From Kalmusia sp. IMI 367209 (taxonomy: Eukaryota; Ascomycota; Dothideomycetes; Pleosporales; Didymosphaeriaceae), in the NCBI GenBank assembly GCA_027946365.1, contig JAPEUQ010000004.1:2728001-2792000 (forward strand): 64,000 nt of DNA. Reading direction: 5' to 3'. A program made the translations under genes and the position numbers. Under the pieces are notes generated by a model that was given only the letters and a program-made list of their open reading frames with translations, searched no databases and was not told where the DNA came from. This document shows, in pieces, positions 55,250 to 64,000 of this stretch. The stretch's first letter is position 1; the number at the start of each line of letters is the position of its first letter.

Positions 55250-57339
55250 AGAGAGGTAGGAAACTACGATGAGGAGAAAAGCGCTGAAGAGCTTCAGCTT
55301 GAGGAGTTATAAAGATGGTATTTGTAGGGGTTCGAGGTATATACAATGCGATTTGAGATTCGCCGCTGTGAGGCTTGGAGCTTTCTCTGACGCCACCATC
55401 TGGGTGACAAATGCCCCGCGCCCCCAGCATGGCGTGCTAATTGCCGTATCGGGCGTATGTTTCCAAATCTCCAACACCAAACTCTGTGACTTTATTCCAT
55501 CATCTTCTCACCGCGATGATCTCTTCCCACGAGCAGTTTTTGGGGGTCGCCGTCTGTTTTGACCTGTTGCGCGTACTGTCGCCTGGCTGATTACCCATCT
55601 GTCGAGCCTTTCCGCTAAGCACGTTGTTTACCCGGAGCTAAATGGACGTCTCGAAGCTTTTGCACATACGTCGCTTCAAAGCGCGAAGCGGATTTCCCAA
55701 TGTATCCCGTCGAGGCCCTCTGCTCCGTCGTTCTCCGCCTCTTTCCTCTTGTCATACGATCTCCGGTTGACTGCGGTCCAGTAGTGACAACGGCTGCGCT
55801 CGCACATGCGTCGCTTGTTCCATCTGCTCACCAAACAGTCTTCGCCCGACGTTCGAGCGACTTTGCTCCTCGTATTCTTTTCTGCCTATCATCCTTCTAG
55901 CGTCTCTGTTGAAGTTTTGCAAGGTCGACTTCCTTTCAGAGCTCAGCAGTGGGCCATTGCCAAGTCGCGGTTCGGTATACTGCGGTTGTCGCCTTCGTGA
56001 ACGGCATGGTCGCAATCAATTTTCAATTTATCACGCCCGATTTATGGACGCCGGCTGGCTTATGAATGCTTGTAGCCAGCAAAGACCCGGTCTGGATCCA
56101 TCGCGATGCCTCGTGGTGTGTTCTCGCTGCCCGCGGAATATAGGCTCAGGGTCCATCCTCCGACTGCATTGAAACCCATTATTTTTAGTTTCCTCTCCAG
56201 ATCTGCTCAATGCCCTTGCATGAGTCGGTTCTCGCTAACGTAAATTATACGAGCCATTTCCTGTGGTGAGACTGACAAGCTTTAATTTAAGGTTAATCTA
56301 GACTCCATCTCTGCATGCCGTTTCGAGATCCCCAACAAGGATCACGCTTTTCGACGACGACCACAGCTGCCCTAGACTGACTTGAGCTTCTATTTTCAGC
56401 ACTCGGTACCACTACAATATACCTTCACGCCGCCATACGAATGGTATAGATGAGGTCTGCTGAGCCTGTGGTGCCGCTGCAGCAGCTTCCTCCTCGCTTC
56501 CACCCGAACTTCGCTCCAGAAGTTCTATTTCGAGACTGACCTGCCAGGATCGTATATTTGTTCAATTCAACTTCAATCTACTTTCCTAGGCTAACCTTTG
56601 ACATAGCGAAGCAATGGGACAAGCAAAGCGGCGCCTCCAAGTCGGTGTCAACGAGGAATTGATTGCGACCACCTGAGCTGCAATGCACTGTCAGGAAATA
56701 TTTGACTTGGACATTTCGTATTCCATATTGGTGTTCCCTATCGATACGCTCGAGCATACTTCTCTGCGAAGCAGAGAGCTTCCTCCAGCCGTGTTTCCTG
56801 GTTAGACAAATGGAAAACGAGGTCATTTTCGGCATTCAGAAGCCTCAACCGGGCTACCTGCAACTACTCTACCAGGCCGACCGATATTGACCCACTTCGC
56901 AAAGCATTTTCATGCATAGCAAGAGGCTAGATTGTTTAGGTTTCTGCGGATCCAACCGAGAGTCTTCTTCGAAAAAAGGACTAGTCTGCACTCTCTGCTT
57001 GGAAAGTAGCATTAAAGGTCGTCGAAACACGAGTTCACCTGACAGATTCGACCAAGCTCGACCTACGAACGAGGCCCGATTCGCCGGACCTGCCGTACTG
57101 TATATTGGAGTTGGTGCTTGGCGGCAGTTATCTGCTCGTAAGCTGGCGATGGCAACATGTGATGGTAGCGCTGTGTGATGGGACGGTCGTCGATGCGATA
57201 GATCGTTGCCGAGGGCCTGGTATTTAAACCCGCTCATATCCCCCAGATTGATCTTCATCAAGTTGCCTTTCATAGTCGCTTCGGTACTACATTTAAGATC
57301 AGCATTTTGCATCTCACTCATCTATCCAACACATTCACC
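55250..57339. other. Intergenic region, no gene recognised
   Basis: A 2.1-kb gap. Several short frames occur (for example 85 codons on the minus strand at 56578-56835, 150 codons at 56869-57321), none with recognisable features or supporting splice structure. The 3' end holds the DUF4360 gene promoter. Confidence 0.45.
57221..57228 (+). promoter_or_regulatory. TATA-like element of the DUF4360 gene
   Basis: TATTTAAA lies 119 bp upstream of ATG 57340, a typical distance for a strongly expressed secreted-protein gene in filamentous fungi. Confidence 0.5.
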
Positions 57340-58078
57340 ATGAAGTGGCTCCTTGCTCTCGTTCCCGCCGTTGTAGCCGGTACCATCCCCGTCTCCCCCA
57401 TCGAGCTTGGCGATGCTCCCCCACCAGGTCAAGTAAACATCGTGCCATCCTTGTCTCTATTTGTTCACTCACACATCGCAGGTTACCATCCGTGGTGTTA
57501 CCTATGGTGGAACTGGATGCCCTCAAGGCACCTTGAGCTCCCAGCTGTCGGCTGACAAGACGCTTATAACGCTCATCTTTGATGCCTACATTGCCTCCAT
57601 CGGCCCCGGAATTTCCGTCACTGAGCAGCGCAAGAACTGTCAACTCAACATCGACATCCAGTACCCCGGTGGCTTCCAGTACTCCGTTCTCAGTGCCGAT
57701 TATCGTGGCTATGCTGCCATCCAGAAGGGCGTCTCCGGTACTCTGAAGTCCACCTACTACTTCTCCGGCCAGACCGACCAGGTATGCCTTCTACCCTGCA
57801 TTCCCACTTGCTACCGTAGGACGAGCTAACGAATCAAACAGAGCTCCACTGAGTACACCTTCCAAGGCCCCGTGACTGGCGACTACCTCAAACACGACCA
57901 GGCCGACTCCACCTCGACCGTCTGGTCACCCTGCGGCGCCAGCGGTATGCTTAACATCAACTCACAGGTCCGCCTGACCGCCACCGACACCAAGGCCACG
58001 GGTCTGCTGACCACCGACTCGACCGATCTCAAGTTCACCCAGATTGCGTACGTCCAGTGGCAGAAGTGCACCAAGTAA
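57340..58078 (+). CDS. Secreted DUF4360 protein
   Basis: Three exons (57340-57432, 57482-57781, 57842-58078; introns 49 and 60 bp) give 209 residues. A signal peptide (MKWLLALVPAVVAG) precedes the mature domain, which contains VTIRGVTYGGTGCPQGTLS, RKNCQLNIDIQYPGGFQYSV and a C-terminal WSPCGASGMLNINS...WQKCTK, giving four cysteines likely paired in two disulphides. DUF4360 proteins are small secreted proteins common in plant-associated ascomycetes, with no known activity; effector candidates are often found in this family. Codon usage is strongly biased to C-ending codons (ACC, GTC, CTC), consistent with high expression. Confidence 0.9.
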
Positions 58079-58697
58079 ATGCGCTGACATGGTGCACTGT
58101 GAAGGGGGCGTGGATTGCTAGGTATACGAGAATGGCATGTGTTGGATTTGCTGAATCCTGAGAGTGTGGCTTGGAGACGGTGCTATTAAGTGTACAAAGG
58201 GGCTTTTTCCTTTGAGATTCATCGATAGTGTAGTGAGATTGAATTGATGATGACCTTTTAATTTCTTGGTGTTGTGAACGTGAGTTATCCGTTATGCATG
58301 TTGTGTCTAGGATTTCGGTGGCCTGGATCACCCGAGCCCGCATAGTCTATACGAAGTGCATTCATAGTCCTACACTGGTAATACGAGCGTGCGATGAATA
58401 AGACATAGCTAAGCAATATATTGGAAACTTGGATACCAAATCGATTAATGTCATCTTGTTCTACACCTGTTCATCGAAACTACTCTCTTCCTTTTCAGTG
58501 CTATGTTCACCATATTATCTACATTCGAGCCAATGCTGAGACAAACATTTGCACGTAGACTCAAACCGTTTCGCTGAGAAGTTCTGATGCGTATTTCCTA
58601 TCATAGGCTTTGTAATCCTCCTTCATAACAGACCAATCCAACGACCGCAATCACGACACATCCATGCACACATCCACAGACCCCTCTCATCTTATCC
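58079..58697. other. Intergenic region between convergent genes
   Basis: This is the shared 3' flank of the DUF4360 and oxidoreductase genes. No gene is recognised. Confidence 0.5.
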
Positions 58698-59917
58698 TCA
58701 CAACTGCGCTCCCCTCCCAACACCCGGCGTATCCGCAATCCGGAACACATACTTCACCGCACTCGCCCTTCCCTCCTTCAGATTCTTCAATGCCGCCTCT
58801 ACACCCTTCAGCCCGCCGGACTGCACTTCCGCCGGATGCGCCTTGAACCACCCCTCATCCAGGCCCCTCGCGATATATCTGAAAAACACATAGGCAAAGT
58901 CCTTGTCGCCCTTGTGCGCCTCCCCCACGCTCGTAATCTTCTTGTCCACCGTATCGGGAATGCCCTCGTACTTCTTGCCCGGGAGCACCAGCGCGATGTG
59001 CCCGTCTTTCTCGAGCACCTCGGAGATGTTGATGTACGAGTTGTGCTCCGAGACGGCGTCGAAGGCGTAGTTGAGCTTCTTGCCGTCGAGCGCGGTCCGG
59101 ATGCCAGAGACGACGGCCGAGTCGCCGCCACGGTAGTCGACGATGGTGTCGCCTTTTGAGCGGTCGAGCAGCGTCTCGACAAAGGGGATGCCTCTGCCGG
59201 CGACGGCTATGATGGGGTGGATGTTTGCGCGCTGGGCAAGCTTGATGGCGAAAGCTCCTACTGCAGAGGCGCCGCCGTACACGACGAGCGGTGTCTCGGC
59301 GTTCTTGGAGTTGGGGACCCAGGGGGCGTCGAGGCCTAGGCGGATGTGGAGGCCGAGGGCGGCGGTCATGACTGCCAGGGGGAGGGTTGCGGCATCTGTA
59401 ATTCGTCAGTGGCTTCACAATCTGGTTGAACTCATTTTCTCAATTGGCTTTTAAGAAAAAGAAAGAGGAAGTGTACCTTCGAAGCTTGTCTTGTTGGGAA
59501 TATGGAACGTAGTATGTGGCCATGCTACGGCGTACTCGGCGAAGCTTCCGCCCGGCGTGAGCATCTCATGGAAGCTCGCGACTCTGTCCCCAGGCTTGAA
59601 TTCCCACACATTGCTTCCTACACTGTGGACGATGCCAGCGATATCATCGCCTGCGTTCATGGTCTTGTCTAACCATTCCGCAATCTTCCTGTCGATCGTT
59701 GCCGTTAGTCTCTAGTAACAGAGATAGACAGCGATATGCAGGGAGATACAGCAGCATCAGAAGGCAAGAAATCGAGGTATACATACCAATCCTTAGGATT
59801 GCTCCCAGAAACTACAACTTTGATGACCAACTGATCCGGGCCCGGCTGTGGAATGGGCGAGTCCACAATTTTGACTATAGGGCCCTTCGACACTATAGCT
59901 TCTTTCATTGTACTCAT
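58698..59917 (-). CDS. Medium-chain dehydrogenase/reductase (quinone-oxidoreductase / trans-enoyl-reductase-like)
   Basis: Three exons (59917-59787, 59688-59477, 59395-58698; introns 98 and 81 bp) give 346 residues. The N-terminal GroES-like domain runs MKEAIVSKGP to VVVSGSNPKDWK. The early GHE and Cys zinc ligands of alcohol dehydrogenases are missing (NAGDDIAGIV in their place), so this is a zinc-free MDR enzyme. The NAD(P)H Rossmann segment VVYGGASAVGAFAIKLAQ has the GGxSAVG form of quinone oxidoreductases and trans-acting enoyl reductases. It reduces C=C bonds next to a carbonyl with NADPH in relatives. No polyketide synthase is nearby, so a stand-alone toxin- or quinone-reducing role is more likely. 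Confidence 0.87.
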
Positions 59918-60614
59918 ACTTAGGCTCTGAAATTATGAAACTACTGTAGAGTGACTACTGTAGAGTGACTATTTAAATTGTCATTTGCGGGCAAAGTATC
60001 AATGGTAATAGGGTAGATGTGCATTTCGTGTTTATAATCATAGATTTGTACCCCACATCGCGCCATTATACGTCATTAATAATACATCGGCCGTGTGCAA
60101 AAAGTCAGGCAAAGCGAGACAGCTACTTAGCGAGTCGTGATGTTGTTCGGAAGTATGTAAGCGGCGGAGAGGAGCTGCGGCCGAGGTTAATCGGACAGCT
60201 TGATGCCCTGTGTCACCGGAATCTTGGAAGATTACTTTCCGATGCTGTTCATGATAGGTGGGTCGAGCGGCTGCCACGAACACCCACAACATAATAAGCT
60301 TGGACTACAAGCGAAGAGCAAATTGGATGAGAATGTAATGCGTCATTAAAGTATCGACACAGAAATACAAGAGAGGTCATATCAAGCAACCCTTTACGAG
60401 CCGTGCTATCCTAACGCCTGGGCTCGCTCTTCGGCAACCCGTAATAGACCAACCCAACCACCGACAATGCCTGACCCAGGAAACCTTGGAAAATGCGATG
60501 TAAATGGACAGGAACAGACTGATACCCAACACTCCGCTCAAACGCCCCATCGCCAACGCTTAGAAAAAGGGTTGCGCTCTGTCTAAAAAGTCAGTCGACA
60601 AATTGAAAAAAGGA
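59918..60614. other. Intergenic region, no gene recognised
   Basis: About 700 bp contain the oxidoreductase promoter and the kinesin 3' flank. A short direct repeat CTACTGTAGAGTGACTA occurs twice next to 59945 in tandem. No gene is recognised. Confidence 0.5.
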
Positions 60615-63600
60615 TCAACGCCAAGCACTCTTCGTTGCTCCCATAAGACTTCCCCTTGAACCAGACGAGCCGTTACTAGCCAGCCGTATCGGTGCTCGGT
60701 TCAATCCACCTGAAACTCGCTCCTCGCCCGTCACAGCCATTGTGGTTCTTCGGGCCGCTCCTTTGACTATGGGCGCGGTGCGCGGACTGAGAACGCTGGT
60801 CTTCCAGTCAGCATCGCGATCGCCCTTTACCATGCGACGTGTCGCACCAGCAGAAAGAAGGGTGTTCTCATTTTGCGGGCTGCACGCTGTTGCTGCGGTA
60901 GGACTGCGCCGGCGATGTGCGCGGCTTATTGGAACGGAGCCAGAGTTTGTCGACGAGCGTCGCTTCATCGCCGAACCTATCTTGCGCGCATCAGACTGAT
61001 CCATACTCCATTTCTCCTCCTCTGACCCCGATGAAGTCTCAGCGGAGTTAACATCTGCAGCATTCTCAACCGTGCTCAACGACGATGGGCGAATGGTGTT
61101 TGTGCCAATCTCACGAAGAGGAGACGTATCAGAGTCGGACGAAAAATTTGTCAGTGGAGCGGGAGACCCATCGGATTTTTTCGAGAGGAAACCGGTTTGG
61201 AAACGGCTCGATTTCTGCTTAAGATCCACCGATGCCTTTGGAGGTGTTGGAATTGGCGAAGAGCCACTGCTTTGATCCGTTGTAGGTACGACAACAGGTA
61301 CCGAGAAAGTGGGCGGGGGGATATCAATCGACGAGCTCGTAGGTGTTGACTCGATGGGGTCCGGTGTCTTTTGGAACTCTGCCAGTGTGCCGTTCTCTGT
61401 GTCATCTCTCCAACGAACACCCCGTTTAGCCTTGGACGGCGACTTTTTCTTCATTGGCGAAAATTGAACGGCCTTCTTCGCACCTCCCATTTTCCGACGG
61501 CGAGGAGAGCCTTTCACTGGCGATGCTGCAAGGTGAGGGGCTTCGGTGAACGCTGGCATTGGTAGCGGTCGCATCTCCGACGGTCCGATGATATTAACTG
61601 GCTTCCTGCGCTTCGGTGTGCCTCTGTGTGTTGGAGCAAAGAACTCGGTGACTGGGAGACCGCCGTCTGGTCGAATCACTTGAGAGGTAGAATTGGCGCA
61701 AGAGGTCATGATCTGCGTAAGGACCTTCCTTGCAGCTTGTACTGCTTCCTCTTCATCCATATGGGTAATCTGATTCAGAATAGCGACTGTCTCGATATGA
61801 GCTTGCACGAGTACTTGTATTACCGCAGCATCGCCACCCTTCTCCATATCCAAGAGCACGCCGAGCGCTTCCCGCTCTGCGTTCGACTTAAGGATCTCAA
61901 ATTCGCGATGAAGGTTAGCAGCATCGTAACTATCGTTAGAACCATCAATCTCGTTAAGTTGTCGTAGACCGACTTGGAGCGCAGTGTCAAGCTTGCTAGT
62001 CCAACTAGAGCGTTCCAACCTGCGGTGGCAATGCTGCCTCGTTTGCTCGAGCTCAGCCGAAATACCGACGGCTGTGTCTCTCATCGCTATAACCTGCGAG
62101 GGCATCCCTTCGTTTTCTCGAATATCCTGGACCTGATCGAAAGCGGCTATCCAGGCTGATATAAGAGATACGCGTTTCTCAGCTTGTTTTAGAGTCTTTA
62201 GCATCCCGAGTCTTTCTCTCCGGTCAGTCTCAGAATCTGTATAGGCTTGTCGTAGTCGCGCCATGGCTTCCCGTACGATGATCTCTTTCTTTTCGCTTTG
62301 CTTCTGGAACTTGACAAAAGCACTCCCTTCAAAGTCCTTTTGCTTCTTCAGAAGTTCATCAATCAACTGCCTCTGCTCATCAATCTTCTTCAAGTAGTCC
62401 TTGACGTGCCTATTCACGTTGAATACATTCTTGGTAACCTTTGTCTGAATGTTCTTTGCCCTGTTCGCGTATCGAAGGGTGTTCTGCGTCTCGTCGAAAT
62501 GTGCGCTAGAGGGACTGACACAAACAATCATGACTGTCCGACAGTTGCCGCCAAGTGAGAACTTGAGCAAGCGGGTCAATTTGGAGTTCCGGTACGGGAT
62601 ATGGTTCCTTTTCCGCGGATCACATAACGCGTTGATACAGCTTCCCAATGCGAGAAGCGATTTATTGATATTGGCTCCTTCAATCAACCGTTCCCCTCGG
62701 TTTTTAGTCACAGAAGCTCGCTCGCTACCGGCTAAATCGATGATGCTGAGCGTGGCCATCGTATGCGGCTCGTTGACTGAGGCGTTTCGGTCTTTCGAGG
62801 ACACATTGATTTGAAGAACGGCGTGCGATCGTGAAGAGGTAGCGTTAGCTTCCGTCGGTGACATTGTTCGATACTCGTTACCGCGTACAATGATGTCCAT
62901 GACTTCTTGCACCTTCTTCTGGTCAGTACGTACAAACCAAGTGATAATGGTGGCCTACATTTTGCGGACGGTGGCTCGAGAGCCCAGAGACTGAAACAGC
63001 CTGGTTGGCATCCTCTCGCAGCATAAGGGTTTGTTTGCTGCCGCCTTCCACAAGCAGATCGCGGATTGTCTCGTTGTAGATTTCGAGGTATGAGAGCGTA
63101 ATTTCGGTGACCTTTTCTTCTTGTACCTCGGCGATCTTCTCGAACAGCTCTTGCATGGTAAGAAAAATGATACCGGGTTGTTGAGCGGTTCCCCTATCAA
63201 CGGTTAGACGTCGTCTTCATGAGTGCCTTTGATAGACGTACGTGATTGTGTGTGTCTTTCCGCAGCCCGTCGCGCCGTATGCGAATACAGTAGCATTGTA
63301 TCCATCTAGTACGCTGTCTAAAAGGGGTTTCGTAGTCGATTCGTATACATCGCCCTGGGATGTGTTCTCGTCGAATACCCGATCGAATGCGAATGTCTGG
63401 TCCTTCACTCGTTTGCCCTGAGGAAGTACGGATCTTGAAAAACGTTGTACAGGATTATCTTCTGGTGGATCGAACACTCTGAATCAAAGTCAGCTTCTCC
63501 GTCGACAGATATCGGCCGTTTCAGTCCATACAAGCACTTCTCGTCCATAACTTTGATAACAGGACGAAGGCCCTTTTGAAACAGCTTGGGGGTCGGCGCT

Positions 63601-63731
63601 GCGGCCAACGAGCCATCACCGAGAAAGAGCGTCTGGTCGTCGCATTTTGCTAGCTGCGCTGCCTCTCGAATGGTAAACGGGCGCACTCGTACGGTGACGG
63701 AAATGGAGGACGCGCCGTTGGCAGCGGCCAT
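60615..63731 (-). CDS. KIP3: Kinesin-8 motor (Kip3/Klp5-6 type)
   Basis: Five exons in 63731-63532, 63478-63242, 63193-62959 and 62918-60615 (four coding blocks; introns 53, 48 and 40 bp) give 991 residues. The N-terminal motor domain has SVTVRVRPF, the P-loop GATGCGKTHT, switch I NATSSRSH, switch II DLAGSER and HIPYRNSKLTRLL. The insertion before FDPPEDNPVQRF...KRVKDQTFAFDRVFDE is typical of fungal kinesin-8. A coiled coil (VKDYLKKIDEQRQLIDELLKKQKDF) follows the neck. The C-terminal third is a basic, Ser/Pro-rich disordered tail likely to bind microtubules. Kinesin-8 motors walk to plus ends and shorten microtubules, setting spindle length and nuclear position. The 40-bp third intron is short; its acceptor gives PQNKKVQEVMDII as expected. 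Confidence 0.93.
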
Positions 63732-64000
63732 GGTTGTTCTGCAGTCTCTTGTTCCCTTTATTTATCCTGCGCAGCTCCTGCAATGGCGTCTAGGAGGCTC
63801 TTGAGTAGCGAGGGTCGGTGGTGAGGATGGTCGTGCGGAACCGTCAAGTCGAGCTTCGGAAAGTTGTGTTTACAACGCACGGGCCGCAAAAACAGACAGG
63901 GGTCTGAAACTAGCAACCACGACCAGCCAACGCATGTGAACCTCTTAAGAGCACCAATTTTGCTCATCCATGTTTTCGAGCATTGGTTCCACAACTTATA
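63732..64000. other. Promoter-side flank of the kinesin gene
   Basis: The last 270 bp carry no recognised coding sequence; a minus-strand frame of 78 codons has no features. Confidence 0.4.

Noticed and set aside
58698..63731. Secondary-metabolite cluster around the oxidoreductase
   Set aside because: The neighbours are a DUF4360 protein and a kinesin; there is no polyketide synthase, NRPS or terpene synthase in the window.

Overview
The window is nuclear DNA of a filamentous ascomycete (Pezizomycotina), most likely a Dothideomycete. The reasons are dense protein genes with many 40-60 bp GT-AG introns, short intergenic regions, and families typical of these fungi: DUF3176, DUF4360, DUF1907, HeLo, Zn2Cys6 regulators, Kex2-processed repeat proteins and Ser/Thr-rich wall proteins. 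All gene models were built by eye from splice sites, reading-frame continuity and family conservation. No transcript data or database search was available. I found no convincing tRNA, rRNA, CRISPR array or intact transposon.

Layout. 0-5.2 kb: the 3' end of a nitronate monooxygenase and a DUF3176 membrane protein. 5.3-9.6 kb: a tandem duplication of about 2 kb carrying two secreted, repetitive, protease-processed peptide precursors; the second copy has a nonsense codon in its conserved tail. 11-14.8 kb: ceramide synthase (LAG1 type) and a Bax-inhibitor-1 protein. 15.2-18.6 kb: a divergent pair made of a HeLo-domain protein with a HET-s-like amyloid tail and an SR-rich protein whose N-terminus carries a related motif. 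19.5-26.7 kb: a mucin-like wall protein and a membrane-anchored aspartic-protease-like protein. 28.6-34.8 kb: a Zn2Cys6 regulator, an MFS drug-type transporter and a DUF1907 ester hydrolase. 36.3-45.9 kb: RAD5 helicase/ubiquitin ligase, divergent to an NDUFAF6-like protein, then an FMP42/SLC43-type transporter and a MARVEL-like membrane protein. 46.7-55.3 kb: a PAQR/adiponectin-receptor-like protein, a multipass membrane protein of unknown role, an amidase, a GFA-domain protein and methionine sulfoxide reductase A. 57.3-63.7 kb: a secreted DUF4360 protein, a zinc-free MDR oxidoreductase and a kinesin-8 motor.

Most genes are unrelated housekeeping or surface genes and do not form one pathway. 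Two loci stand out. The HeLo/SR-rich pair has the geometry of a fungal amyloid-signalling cell-death module (compare het-S/NWD2), but the usual NLR receptor is replaced by an SR-rich protein. The duplicated repeat-peptide genes encode alternating heptapeptides set in spacers that look built for Kex2-type and dipeptidyl-aminopeptidase trimming, and the two copies have diverged in the peptide they would release.
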